A stretch of DNA of 22,802 nt from CADEFF01 sp964569315. Its GTDB lineage: Bacteria; Pseudomonadota; Alphaproteobacteria; Dongiales; Dongiaceae. Within the stretch, counting starts at the first letter, position 1, and each line of letters begins with the position of its first letter. Below, in pieces: positions 1 through 9,942 of the stretch. The position numbers and the translations under genes were made by a program. The DNA lies in NCBI GenBank assembly GCA_964569315.1, contig CAZMUZ010000058.1:1-22802 (forward strand), read 5' to 3'. The notes under the pieces were generated by a model that did not search any database, was not told the DNA's origin, and saw nothing but the letters and a program-made list of their open reading frames with translations.

Positions 1-1884
<1,884 letters not shown>

Positions 1885-1885
1885 G

Positions 1886-1900
1886 GAGCGGTCGGCGCTC
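1886..1900. terminator. Small hairpin between convergent genes
   Basis: A perfect 5-bp stem (GAGCG/CGCTC) with a 5-base loop fills nearly all of the 18-bp gap between the acs stop and the stop of the opposing gene. Its position suits a bidirectional terminator, but there is no T-tract on either side and the stem is short, so function is inferred from position only. Confidence 0.3.
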
Positions 1901-1902
1901 GC

Positions 1903-2391
1903 CTACTGCAGCGCGCGGTAGCAGCGGAGCAGCTCGGCGATCGCGTCCTTGGTGCCGTGCAGCGTGTAGCTGCGGTCGATCTCCGGCAGGTAGAGTTCTT
2001 TGCCGCCGCGGAAGGCGCTGATCGCCGCCTCGTCCTTGCCGAAGGTGATGGCGATGGTGTCCGGCGCGATCGCATAGCCTTCGGCCTCGGCGCGCCAGCG
2101 ATCGTCGATCTGCAGGGTCGCGCCATAGACATGGTCGGGCTTGAGGCCGAGCCGCGGATCGACCACGTCGATATAGAAGCCGGTCTCGTCCCAGCCGAGC
2201 CAGAGCCCGACGCCTTCCGCATATTGATCCCAGACCGCGCAGAGCACGCGCCCGTCGTCGCGGCGATAGGCGCCGCCTTCCCAGCCCGCGACGGAGAGCG
2301 GCTGGATCAGCTCCTGCGCCATCGCGGCCGAGGCGCCGAGAAGGAAAGCGGCGGCGGCCGCAAGGAGAGAAAGGCGACGCGGCTGGATCAT
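1903..2391 (-). CDS. Exported protein of unknown function, paralogue 1
   Basis: Encodes 162 residues from the ATG at 2391; a GTG six bases upstream is an alternative start. The N-terminus is a signal peptide (basic MIQPRR, long alanine/leucine core, AMA before QE), so the mature protein should be periplasmic or secreted. The mature part begins with WEGGAYR and a cysteine (VLCAVW), then GWDETGFY, TFGKDEAAISAFRGG, and ends YTLHGTKDAIAELLRCY with a second cysteine. The same motifs in the same order occur in the gene at 3837-4433, so the two are paralogues. From memory, the pattern W-GGAY...C...FR-G...GT--A---L--C recurs in exported alphaproteobacterial proteins without an assigned function. It follows the DUF1674 gene by 34 bp on the same strand and may be cotranscribed. 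No activity can be assigned. Confidence 0.85.
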   Translation of the reverse strand: MIQPRRLSLLAAAAAFLLGASAAMAQELIQPLSVAGWEGGAYRRDDGRVLCAVWDQYAEGVGLWLGWDETGFYIDVVDPRLGLKPDHVYGATLQIDDRWRAEAEGYAIAPDTIAITFGKDEAAISAFRGGKELYLPEIDRSYTLHGTKDAIAELLRCYRALQ

Positions 2392-2425
2392 GGACACCGT
2401 CGGAAGGATGGCGGGCGGGACCGGC

Positions 2426-2635
2426 TCAGAAATCGCTGCAGCGGCCGTTCACTTCCCAGTCGCCATAGCGGGTCGGCTCCGGGCCCTTCGGGCCGCCGAT
2501 CTCCGGCACCGGCTTGCCCGCCGGTTTCGCCGGGGTTTCGACGGGGTTCGGGCGGGACGCCGCCGCCGGCTCCGTCGCCACAGGCTCGGGGTCGCGCGCG
2601 TCCTTCGCGGCGGGGGTGCGTGCCGTGCTGCTCAT
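2426..2635 (-). CDS. DUF1674 / SdhAF4-like small protein
   Basis: A 69-residue protein with a low-complexity Ala/Pro/Glu-rich N-terminal half and a conserved C-terminus, EIGGPKGPEPTRYGDWE followed by NGRCSDF. That tail is the hallmark of DUF1674, the domain of mitochondrial succinate dehydrogenase assembly factor 4 (SDHAF4/Sdh8), which binds flavinylated SdhA before complex II assembly. An assembly role in this bacterium is inferred from the family. The disordered N-terminus and short length are normal for the family. The gene is transcribed away from htpX and 34 bp ahead of the exported-protein gene. No strong Shine-Dalgarno sequence is seen before the ATG, so the start is less certain than the identity. 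Confidence 0.88.
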   Translation of the reverse strand: MSSTARTPAAKDARDPEPVATEPAAASRPNPVETPAKPAGKPVPEIGGPKGPEPTRYGDWEVNGRCSDF

Positions 2636-2700
2636 GACCGAAAGCTAGAAGCCCGGGGCGGTTCCGGCAAGACCACGCGGACCGCGCCTGCGCCCGAACC

Positions 2701-2728
2701 TTGATCCGGCATGGTTCCGGCTTATCTC
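2701..2728 (+). promoter_or_regulatory. Possible sigma-70 promoter for htpX
   Basis: TTGATC at 2701-2706 and TATCTC at 2723-2728, spaced by 16 bases, lie about 90 bases before the htpX start in the divergent gap with the DUF1674 gene. The -35 element is a fair match and the -10 is weak. No heat-shock (sigma-32) promoter was recognised. Confidence 0.25.
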
Positions 2729-2817
2729 TTGGAGCGGACGGACCGGGCCCGGGCGACGGAGTTCCCGCGGCAGTTCTCCCGGCCGGTTCGCCGTCCAGGA
2801 AAGGCAGAATCGAGACG

Positions 2818-3735
2818 ATGTCCTATCTCCGCACCGCGCTGCTGCTGGCCGCCATGACCGGCCTCTTCCTCGCCGTCGGCTGGCTGGTCGGCGGAGAGAC
2901 CGGCATGGCGATCGCGTTCCTGCTGGCAGCGGGCATGAACCTCTTCGCCTACTGGAACAGCGACAAGATGGTGCTGCGGCTCTACAAGGCGCAGCCCGTC
3001 GACGCGGCGAGCGCGCCCGAGCTCCATGCGATCATGCGCGAGCTCGCCGGACGCGCCGGCCTGCCGATGCCGAAGCTCTATGTCGTCGACAACCCGCAGC
3101 CGAACGCCTTCGCCACCGGCCGCAATCCGGAGAACGCGGCGATCGCGGTCACGACCGGGCTGATGCAGCTTCTCGATCGCGAAGAGGTGGCGGGCGTGCT
3201 CGCGCACGAACTCGCCCATGTGCAGCATCGCGACACCCTCACCATGACGATCACCGCGACGCTCGCCGGCGCCATCGGCATGCTGACGAATTTCCTGTTC
3301 TTCTTCGGCGGCAACGATCGCAACAACCCGCTCGGGCTCCTCGGCACGCTCGCCGTGATGATCCTGGCGCCGCTCGCGGCCATGCTGGTGCAGCTCGCGA
3401 TCAGCCGCGGCCGCGAGTACGAGGCCGACCGGCAGGGTGCCGCGATCGCCGGCAACCCGCTGGGGCTCGCCAATGCGCTCCGCGCGCTCGGCGACGTGCA
3501 GGGCCGCGTCATCAACCGGCAGGCGGAAGCCAACCCCGCGACCGCGCATCTCTTCATCGTCAATCCCTTGAGCGGGCGCGGCGCGGACAGCCTCTTCGCG
3601 ACCCATCCGAGCCTCGAGAACCGCATCCGCAGGCTCGAGGAAATGGCGGCAGGACGCGGCTCGGCCAACGCGCGCGGGCCCTGGGGCGCGAGGCAGGCGA
3701 GTGCCGGCAATCCTCCCCGTGGGCCGTGGGGCTGA
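2818..3735 (+). CDS. htpX: Zinc metalloprotease HtpX
   Basis: Membrane-bound M48-family protease for quality control of inner-membrane proteins. The 305-residue protein starts at the ATG at 2818; the open frame extends 39 codons upstream, but those do not resemble the family. The N-terminus MSYLRTALLLAAMTGLF and the next segment form two transmembrane helices. The zinc motif HELAH is at residues 130-134 and a third ligand glutamate lies in SRGREYEAD (196-204, probably E200). Two further hydrophobic segments lie between them, the first followed by FFFGGNDRNNP. The C-terminus ATHPSLENRIRRLEEM is typical of HtpX, followed by a Gly/Pro/Arg-rich tail with GPWG twice. All catalytic residues are present. 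It is divergent from the DUF1674 gene and convergent with the second exported-protein gene. Confidence 0.97.
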   Translation: MSYLRTALLLAAMTGLFLAVGWLVGGETGMAIAFLLAAGMNLFAYWNSDKMVLRLYKAQPVDAASAPELHAIMRELAGRAGLPMPKLYVVDNPQPNAFATGRNPENAAIAVTTGLMQLLDREEVAGVLAHELAHVQHRDTLTMTITATLAGAIGMLTNFLFFFGGNDRNNPLGLLGTLAVMILAPLAAMLVQLAISRGREYEADRQGAAIAGNPLGLANALRALGDVQGRVINRQAEANPATAHLFIVNPLSGRGADSLFATHPSLENRIRRLEEMAAGRGSANARGPWGARQASAGNPPRGPWG

Positions 3736-3841
3736 GCGGCAGCGGGAAACGCGGTGCCGGCCTTCGAGCCGCCGACGGGGAGCGCGCGACCGCGCCGCCG
3801 CCGCAGGGCCGCTCAGCGCCCCGGCCGCAGGGCCGCTCAGC
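3731..3841. repeat. Inverted and direct repeats spanning two convergent stop codons
   Basis: GCTGAGCGGC at 3731-3740 contains the htpX stop codon. Its exact inverse GCCGCTCAGC occurs twice, at 3808-3817 and 3832-3841; the second contains the stop codon of the opposing gene. The two right-hand copies belong to a 17-bp direct repeat (3800-3816 and 3824-3840). The 10-bp stem could form an RNA structure between the convergent genes, with a loop of 67 or 91 bases. No protein-coding gene is seen in this gap. Confidence 0.5.
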
Positions 3842-4433
3842 TATTGTGGCGCTTGTAGCAGGCCTGCAGCTCGGGGATCGCCTTGTCGAGCCCGTAAAGC
3901 GTATACCAGGTGCCCCATTGCTCGAGCGTGAGCGTCGTCCCCCTGAGGAAGGCCTGGACCGCTTCGGGATCGTCGCCGAAGGTGAGGTCGAGCAACCCGA
4001 CGTCGAGCGCGAAGGCCTCGATGGTGCGGCGGTAGAAATTGTCGATGGTGATCTCGATATCGAACTCGCTGAATTCCTCGAGCTGGAGGTTCTGCGGATC
4101 CTCGATCAGCACATAGAAGCCGAGATCGTCCCACCCCACATAGAGCACGGTGCCCTCGCCGTAATCGTCGGAGACTTCGCAATAGACCTCGTCCTCCATG
4201 CCGCGATAGGCGCCGCCGACCCAGCTCCCGATGTCGAGCGGTTCGACGAGATCGTCGGTGCTGCTTTCGTCCGATGTGGTCCCCGAACTATCCGGCGACC
4301 CGGAACCGCTCGAGGGCATGCCGCCGCGCGCGCCCTTCTCGCTCTCGGCGAAGACCGGACCCGAGGCCAGCAGGCCCGCGCCAGCGATCCCCGCCAGCAT
4401 GACGAACGCCACCCTTCGAACGAACCTCCGCAT
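3837..4433 (-). CDS. Exported protein of unknown function, paralogue 2
   Basis: Encodes 198 residues from the ATG at 4433. The frame runs 23 codons further upstream, but starting here puts a proper signal peptide (MRRFVRR, hydrophobic core, PVFA before ES) at the N-terminus. A Ser/Gly/Asp-rich acidic linker of about 35 residues follows the signal peptide and is absent from paralogue 1. The conserved domain then has WVGGAYR, a cysteine in EVYCEV, GWDDLGFYVLIEDP, TFGDDPEAVQAFLRG, and ends YTLYGLDKAIPELQACY. It is strongly acidic, unlike paralogue 1. The two conserved cysteines could form a disulfide in the periplasm. It converges with htpX and is divergent from rsmB. The family is unnamed to me and no function can be assigned. 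Confidence 0.85.
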   Translation of the reverse strand: MRRFVRRVAFVMLAGIAGAGLLASGPVFAESEKGARGGMPSSGSGSPDSSGTTSDESSTDDLVEPLDIGSWVGGAYRGMEDEVYCEVSDDYGEGTVLYVGWDDLGFYVLIEDPQNLQLEEFSEFDIEITIDNFYRRTIEAFALDVGLLDLTFGDDPEAVQAFLRGTTLTLEQWGTWYTLYGLDKAIPELQACYKRHNS

Positions 4434-4585
4434 GGCTTTTCCCCCGCGCGTTGCCCTGCCGCGCCGCGCCGCCCCACCGCGCCACGCCTGATGAAATCTC
4501 ACGCCCTCCGGGGCCCGCTTGTCCAGACCCCTGGAAAAGCCGCCGGCCGCCGCGGCGTTCCGGCCGTACTCCCGCCGGCCGGGCG

Positions 4586-5881
4586 ATGAACGGCCGCACC
4601 CGTCCCGCGAGCGCCCGCGCCGTCGCCCAGGAGCTCCTGGCGGCCGTGCTGCGCCGGCACCGGCCGCTCGACGAGGTGATCGCCGGCCATGCGGGCATGG
4701 CGCGGCTCGAGCCGCGCGACCGCGCCTTCGCGCGCAAGCTGGTGGGCACGACGCTGCGCCGGCTCGGCCAGATCGACCGGCTGATTTCGGATTGCCTCGA
4801 GCGGCCCTTGCCCGGCCGCGGCGCGCCGGCGATGGATGCGCTCCGGCTCGGCGCGACGCAGCTCCTCTTCCTCGGCACTCCGCCCCATGCCGCGGTCGAT
4901 GGCAGCGTGCAGCTCCTTACCGCCGGCGTCGCCGGCTATCGCGGCCTCGTCAACGCCGTGCTGCGCCGGATCGGGCGCGAGGGGGCAGAGCGTCTCGCCG
5001 CATTGCCGCCCGTGCCGATCAACAGCCCCGGCTGGCTCTATCGTCGCTGGGTCGCAACCTATGGGGCGGAGACCGCAGCCGCGATCGCGACCGCCCATCT
5101 CGAGGAAGCGCCGCTCGATCTCAGCGTCAAATCCGACCCGGCCGGCTGGGCCGAACGGCTCGGCGCGACCGTGCTGCCGACCGGGAGCCTCCGGCTCGCG
5201 GCGGAGGGGATGGTCGAGGCGCTGCCTGGTTTCGCCGAGGGCGGCTGGTGGGTGCAGGACGCCGCCGCCGCGCTGCCGGTGCGGCTCCTGGGCGCGGTGG
5301 CGGGGCAGACGGTGATCGATCTTTGCGCCGCGCCGGGCGGCAAGACCGCGGCGCTCGCCGCGGCGGGGGCCCGGACGATCGCCGTCGATCGCTCGCCGAC
5401 GCGGCTGCGCCGGTTGACCGAGAATCTGGCGCGGCTCCATCTCGAGGCCGAGATCCACGAGGCGGATGCCGCCGTCTGGCAGCCCGCGGCGCCCGCCGAC
5501 GCGCTGCTGCTGGACGCGCCCTGCTCGGCCACCGGCACGATCCGGCGCCATCCCGACCTGCCCTGGATCAAGCGGCAGCGCGACATCGACACGCTCGTGC
5601 GGCTGCAGGACCGCCTGCTCGCCAACGCCACGGCCATGGTGCGGCCGGGCGGGATCCTCCTCTATTGCACCTGCTCGCTCGAGCCGGAGGAAGGCGAGCG
5701 CCGGATCGACGCCTTTCTCGAGGGCGGCGCACCGTTCGACCGGGTACCGGTCGAGGCGGCGGAGATCGGCGGGCTCGCCGGCGCCCTCACGCCGCAAGGC
5801 GAGTTGCGAACCCTGCCGAGCCATATGGGGCAGGCGGGCGGCATGGACGGGTTCTACGCGGTGCGGCTGCGCCGGCGCTGA
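4586..5881 (+). CDS. rsmB: 16S rRNA (cytosine-5)-methyltransferase RsmB/Sun-type
   Basis: Methylates a cytosine at C5 in 16S rRNA (C967 in E. coli) with S-adenosylmethionine. The 431-residue protein starts at the ATG at 4586. Residues 1 to ~140 form the NusB-like RNA-binding domain (ARAVAQELLAAVL, GATQLLFLG, GLVNAVLRRI). The methyltransferase domain follows, with the AdoMet loop DLCAAPGGKT at 245-254, the motif DAPCSATGTIRRHPDLPW from 310, and CTCS at 361-364. By comparison with E. coli RsmB, Cys363 is the nucleophile and Cys313 helps release the product. All are intact and the length is normal. It runs in the same direction as rpe, 104 bp downstream. Among RsmB/RsmF-type enzymes, the NusB-like domain favours RsmB. 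Confidence 0.94.
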   Translation: MNGRTRPASARAVAQELLAAVLRRHRPLDEVIAGHAGMARLEPRDRAFARKLVGTTLRRLGQIDRLISDCLERPLPGRGAPAMDALRLGATQLLFLGTPPHAAVDGSVQLLTAGVAGYRGLVNAVLRRIGREGAERLAALPPVPINSPGWLYRRWVATYGAETAAAIATAHLEEAPLDLSVKSDPAGWAERLGATVLPTGSLRLAAEGMVEALPGFAEGGWWVQDAAAALPVRLLGAVAGQTVIDLCAAPGGKTAALAAAGARTIAVDRSPTRLRRLTENLARLHLEAEIHEADAAVWQPAAPADALLLDAPCSATGTIRRHPDLPWIKRQRDIDTLVRLQDRLLANATAMVRPGGILLYCTCSLEPEEGERRIDAFLEGGAPFDRVPVEAAEIGGLAGALTPQGELRTLPSHMGQAGGMDGFYAVRLRRR

Positions 5882-5985
5882 CGCGTCGCTTCCCCCGAGT
5901 CGCGCAAGCCCAAGCGCCGCGACAATCCGCGCCTTCGCCCGCCGCCGGCTTCTCAAATCGCGGCGCAACTGTTACCAAGGGGCCG

Positions 5986-6669
5986 ATGCGTCAGCCGGTC
6001 CGAATCGCGCCCTCGATCCTTTCCGCCGATTTCGCACGGCTGGGCGAGGAAGTGCGCGCGATCGACGCGGCCGGCGCGGACTATATCCATGTCGATGTGA
6101 TGGACGGGCATTTCGTGCCGAACATCACGATCGGCCCCTCGGTGGTGAAGGCGCTTCGCCCGCACAGCAAGCGGCCGTTCGACGTGCATCTGATGATCTC
6201 GCCAGTCGATCCCTACGTGCCGGAGTTCGCGGCCGCCGGTGCCGACATCATCACCGTGCATCCGGAGGCGGGCCCGCATCTCCATCGCACCGTGCAGCTC
6301 ATCAAGTCGCTCGGCAGGAAGGCCGGCGTCTCGCTCAATCCCGCCACCTCGGTCTCGACGATCGAGCCGGTGCTGGAGGAAATCGATCTCGTGCTGGTGA
6401 TGTCGGTCAATCCGGGATTCGGCGGCCAGCAGTTCATCCGCAGCCAGCTCGAGAAGATCGCGACGCTCCGCCACATGATCGACGCCGTCACCGACGGCAG
6501 GCCCGGCCACCGGATCGATCTCGAGGTGGATGGCGGCATCAACGATCTGACGGCGGGCGACGCGATCCGCGCCGGCGCGGACGTGCTGGTCGCCGGCACG
6601 GCGAGCTTCACCGGCGGTCCGGGCGCCTACGCCGAGAATATCCGCCGCCTGCGCCAGGCCGGCGCCTGA
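5986..6669 (+). CDS. rpe: Ribulose-phosphate 3-epimerase
   Basis: Interconverts ribulose 5-phosphate and xylulose 5-phosphate in the pentose phosphate pathway or Calvin cycle. The 227-residue protein is full length for this TIM-barrel family. Signature segments are SILSADFARLGEE near the start, DYIHVDVMDGHFVPNITIGP, FDVHLMI, VMSVNPGFGGQ and LEVDGGIN. They contain the metal-binding histidines and aspartates and the two catalytic aspartates. The start is fixed by a good Shine-Dalgarno (AAGGGG at about 5977-5982) just before the ATG. The heparinase-like gene begins 17 bp after its stop, so the two are probably cotranscribed. No other Calvin-cycle gene is present, so its context is likely housekeeping. 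Confidence 0.97.
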   Translation: MRQPVRIAPSILSADFARLGEEVRAIDAAGADYIHVDVMDGHFVPNITIGPSVVKALRPHSKRPFDVHLMISPVDPYVPEFAAAGADIITVHPEAGPHLHRTVQLIKSLGRKAGVSLNPATSVSTIEPVLEEIDLVLVMSVNPGFGGQQFIRSQLEKIATLRHMIDAVTDGRPGHRIDLEVDGGINDLTAGDAIRAGADVLVAGTASFTGGPGAYAENIRRLRQAGA

Positions 6670-6686
6670 CGCGGGGGCACGCCGCC

Positions 6687-8474
6687 ATGGCCGCCCGGAC
6701 TCCGAATCCGCTGAAATCGCTGAGACAGGGCCTCGATCGCATGGCGCGGCTGGGCGCCCTGCCGGAGGGGATGCTGCGCGACCGGATCGAGGGCCGGTTC
6801 CGCCGCCATCTCGCCGACGGTGCGGCGAAGCTGCCGATCCTGTCGCGCGGCCGGCGGATGAGCGGTGCCATCCTCGCGATCGGTCCGGGACTTCGCACCG
6901 GCCGCCCGGAAGCCGGCGAGGCGATCCTTGCCGAAGGCATCGCGCTCGGCGGGCGTCACCTGATGCTGAACGACGCGCTCTGGCGCGACGCCTATCTGCC
7001 GGCGTCGACGCGGATCGCGCTCGAAGGCTTCGTCTGGCTCGCCGATCTGACGGCGGCCGGCGAGCCGGGCGCGCTCCGCGCCCGCGCGCTCATTGCCGGC
7101 TGGCTCGATCGGGGACGCCGCGATACGGCGCTGCCGAACCCGACCGCGGTGCGGGCCGAGCGGTTGCAGAACTGGCTGCTCCAGGCGGAGCGCTTCCTGC
7201 CGGGCGCCGACCCGACCTTCCGCACGCGCTTCCTCGGTGCGCTCCTCGACGATGCGGCCTGGCTCGCCCGCGCGCTCCCGGCGGAGCTTTCCGGCAGCGC
7301 CCTCATCGGCGCGGCCAAGGCGCTCACGCTCGCGGGATTGGCGCTGCCCGGCGGCGAGGCCTGGCTCGCGCGCGGCTACGGGCTGCTCGAGCGCGAGCTC
7401 GGACGGCAGATCCTCTCGGACGGCGGCCATGTCGAACGCTGCCCCTCGCGCCAGCTCGTCCTCATCGCCGATCTCTGCGATCTCCGCTATGGCTATCAGC
7501 GGCGCGGCCTGCCGATCCCGGGGCCGATCGAGGTGGCGATCGCGGCGCTCGCGCCGGTGACGCGCCTGCTGCAGCATGGCGATGGCGGGCTCGCCCTCTT
7601 CAATGGCGGCAACGAGGAGCGCGCGGGCTATATCGAGCGGGTGCTCGCCGCGGCGGGCGATCCGCTGGTGCCGCTGGGCCAGGCGCCGCAATCCGGATTC
7701 CAGCGCCTCGTCGCCGGCAAGCTCGTCGCCATCGTCGATAGCGGCCGCCCGCCGGCGCCGGGCCTCGACGCCATCGCCCATGCCGGCACCTTCGGCCTCG
7801 AGGTCAGCATCGGCCGCGACCGGCTGATCGTGAATGGCGGCAGCCATCCGGACGAGCCCGCCTGGCAGGACGCGATGCGCGCGACGGCAGCCCACTCGAC
7901 GCTGGTGCTGGCCGACACCAATTCGAGCGGCCTCCTTGCCGAGGGCATCGGCCATCGGCCCGCCATGATCTGCTGCAAGCGCGAGGAGCGGGACGGCAGC
8001 GTCTGGCTCGACATGCTGCATGACGGCTATCGCCGGGGTTTCGGCATCCGGCATCGCCGCCGGCTCTATCTCGCGGCGAACGGCGAGGATCTGCGCGGCG
8101 AGGATGCGCTCGAAGGGCCGGGCGAGCCGGTATTCCATCTCCGCTTCCATCTCCACCCGGCGGTGAAGGTTTCGCTGGCGCAGAGCGGCCAGGCGGCCAT
8201 CCTGCGCACGCCCGCCGGCAGCGGCTGGCGGCTGCGGGTCGAGGGCGGGACGATGAGCCTCGCCGACAGCGTCTATCTCGGCGAGCGCGGCCGCATACGG
8301 CGGACGCAGCAGGTCGTCGTCGAGGCGCATCATGGCGGCGGCGAATCGCGTCTGCGCTGGGCACTCGCGCGCGATGCGAAGCGGCGGGAAAGGCCGGCGC
8401 GGGCCGCGGCGGAAGAGCTGCCGGCAGAGCCGGATCGGGTCCTGGACGAACCCGTCGTCACGCCCGGCGAATAA
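6687..8474 (+). CDS. Heparinase II/III family protein
   Basis: A 595-residue protein of the heparinase II/III-like family, whose characterised members cleave uronic-acid polysaccharides by beta-elimination. Residues up to ~320 look like the helical toroid domain (ALWRDAYLPASTRIALEGFVWLADL, NWLLQAERFLPG, DGGHVERCPSRQLVL). The C-terminal half looks like the beta-sandwich domain, with AHAGTFGLEVSIGRDRLIVNGGSHP, AHSTLVLADTNSS and FHLHPAVKVSL. No signal peptide is visible, so it seems cytoplasmic. From memory, such proteins next to rsmB and purH are common in alphaproteobacteria, yet their substrate is unknown to me. Here polysaccharide synthesis genes lie just downstream, though on the opposite strand at first. 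Family assignment is good; lyase activity is inference. Confidence 0.88.
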   Translation: MAARTPNPLKSLRQGLDRMARLGALPEGMLRDRIEGRFRRHLADGAAKLPILSRGRRMSGAILAIGPGLRTGRPEAGEAILAEGIALGGRHLMLNDALWRDAYLPASTRIALEGFVWLADLTAAGEPGALRARALIAGWLDRGRRDTALPNPTAVRAERLQNWLLQAERFLPGADPTFRTRFLGALLDDAAWLARALPAELSGSALIGAAKALTLAGLALPGGEAWLARGYGLLERELGRQILSDGGHVERCPSRQLVLIADLCDLRYGYQRRGLPIPGPIEVAIAALAPVTRLLQHGDGGLALFNGGNEERAGYIERVLAAAGDPLVPLGQAPQSGFQRLVAGKLVAIVDSGRPPAPGLDAIAHAGTFGLEVSIGRDRLIVNGGSHPDEPAWQDAMRATAAHSTLVLADTNSSGLLAEGIGHRPAMICCKREERDGSVWLDMLHDGYRRGFGIRHRRRLYLAANGEDLRGEDALEGPGEPVFHLRFHLHPAVKVSLAQSGQAAILRTPAGSGWRLRVEGGTMSLADSVYLGERGRIRRTQQVVVEAHHGGGESRLRWALARDAKRRERPARAAAEELPAEPDRVLDEPVVTPGE

Positions 8475-8475
8475 C

Positions 8476-8497
8476 GCCGCTCAAAGCTGCCAGCGGC
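8476..8497. terminator. Hairpin at the junction of convergent genes
   Basis: GCCGCT at 8476-8481 pairs with AGCGGC at 8492-8497 around a 10-base loop. It spans the 6-bp gap between the heparinase-like stop and the stop of the opposing dehydrogenase gene. No T-tract follows on either strand, so a terminator role is only suggested by position. Confidence 0.3.
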
Positions 8498-9821
8498 CGA
8501 GCCCTTCGGGCAGGTCGGCGTCGCGCCACATGCCCTTGATGTCGGCGACGAGGCCGCCCGGCCGCACGAGGCGCGCGAAATCCTCAGTGGTGAAGGCGGC
8601 ATAGGCGTCGTGCGCGACCGCGCCGATCAGGCAGTCATACTCGCCCTCCCCCGGCTTCGCCTTCGGCAGCTCGGGCAGGAGCTCGATGCCGTAATGGTCG
8701 CGCGCGGCATCGGCATCGGCGCGCGCGTCATGCACATCGACGCGGTGGCCGCGCTTCTTCAGCCGCTGCACCACATCGACGACGCGCGTATTGCGAAGAT
8801 CGGGGAGGTTCTCCTTGAAGGTCAGGCCGAGCACCAGGGTGCGCGGCTGACGCGGCTCGCCATAGCGCTGCAGCGCATCGGCGACGCGGTCGGCGATATG
8901 GGCGCCCATCTGGTCGTTGATCCGGCGGCCGGCGAGGATCACCTCGGCAGGATGCCCGACCGCCGCCGCGCAATGGGCGAGATAGAAGGGATCGACGCCG
9001 ATGCAGTGGCCGCCGACCAGGCCGGGGCGAAAATCGAGGAAGTTCCATTTCGTGCCGGCCGCGTCCAGCACGTCATGCACCGAAAGGCCGAGCCGGCCGA
9101 AGATCATCGCGACTTCGTTCACGAAGGCGATGTTGATGTCGCGCTGCGCGTTCTCGATCACCTTCGCCGCCTCGGCGGTGCGGATGTCGCGCGCGAGATG
9201 GATGCTGCCGCTGGTGACGCGGCCATAAAGCGCGGCCAGCTTCTGCGCCGCCTCGGGCGTCTGGCCGGCGACGATCTTGGCGATGCGATCGACCGTGTGA
9301 TTGCGGTCGCCGGGATTGATGCGTTCCGGCGAATAGCCGAGCAGGAACCCTTCGCCGGATTTGCGCCCGGAAACCTGCTCGATGATCGGACCGCAGATAT
9401 CCTCGGTGACGCCGGGATAGACCGTGCTTTCCAAGACCACGATCGGCGCGCCGTCGATGCCGTTCGAGGCGGCGAGCGCGGTGCCGATGCTGCGGCAGGC
9501 GCTCTCGACCGGCGCGAGATCGGGCAGGTTGGCCGCATCCACCGGCGTCGGCACGGTCACGATATAGACGTCCTGCCCGACGAGCCGCTCCGGATCGTCC
9601 GTATAGTCGATCTTCGCCGCGGCGAGCCGCGCGGGCTCGATCTCCTCGGTGCGGTCGTGGCCGCGCTGCAGCTCGGCGATCCGGGTCCGGTCGATGTCGT
9701 AGCCGAGCACCGGCCCGCGATTGCCCTGGCCGCGCGCCAGCGCGACCGCAAGCGGCAGGCCGACATAGCCGAGGCCGATGACGGCGACGCGCTCGCCCGT
9801 GGAGGGCCGGCCGTTTGCCAT
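8481..9821 (-). CDS. UDP-N-acetylhexosamine 6-dehydrogenase (TviB/WbpA/WbpO type)
   Basis: An NAD-dependent nucleotide-sugar dehydrogenase that oxidises C6 of a UDP-sugar to the uronic acid. The 446 residues contain the Rossmann motif VAVIGLGYVGLPLAV at ~12-26, TVPTPVD near 90, ESTVYPGVTED, GYSPERINPGD, KVIENAQRDINIAFVNE, the catalytic GGHCIGVDPFYL with Cys273, and the C-terminal domain with LGLTFKENLPDLRNT. SPERINPGD and GHCIGVDPFYL point to the UDP-GlcNAc/GalNAc dehydrogenases rather than UDP-glucose dehydrogenase, though the exact sugar cannot be fixed. The product would be a hexosaminuronic acid for a capsule or O-chain. It is divergent from the sugar-phosphate transferase gene across 121 bp, which should hold promoters for both. 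Confidence 0.93.
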   Translation of the reverse strand: MANGRPSTGERVAVIGLGYVGLPLAVALARGQGNRGPVLGYDIDRTRIAELQRGHDRTEEIEPARLAAAKIDYTDDPERLVGQDVYIVTVPTPVDAANLPDLAPVESACRSIGTALAASNGIDGAPIVVLESTVYPGVTEDICGPIIEQVSGRKSGEGFLLGYSPERINPGDRNHTVDRIAKIVAGQTPEAAQKLAALYGRVTSGSIHLARDIRTAEAAKVIENAQRDINIAFVNEVAMIFGRLGLSVHDVLDAAGTKWNFLDFRPGLVGGHCIGVDPFYLAHCAAAVGHPAEVILAGRRINDQMGAHIADRVADALQRYGEPRQPRTLVLGLTFKENLPDLRNTRVVDVVQRLKKRGHRVDVHDARADADAARDHYGIELLPELPKAKPGEGEYDCLIGAVAHDAYAAFTTEDFARLVRPGGLVADIKGMWRDADLPEGLGRWQL

Positions 9822-9942
9822 GGGGAAAGGTCCTCACCAGAGAAGGCGCCCTGTTTCCCACGCCCCGGAAACCCAAGTCAACCGAGGCCCGGCCGCCTCC
9901 ACAGCTATCGCACACCGGGCCGCCCGGCTATAAAGCGGAGCC

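Noticed and set aside
2701..2817. Longer htpX start upstream of 2818
   Set aside because: The 39 extra codons are Gly/Pro/Arg-rich and unlike HtpX. The ATG at 2818 gives the expected MSYLRTALLLAA N-terminus ending in a membrane helix.
6627..8333. Minus-strand open frame of 568 codons opposite the heparinase-like gene
   Set aside because: Same antisense pattern. The plus-strand frame contains conserved heparinase II/III-like segments, while this one has none.
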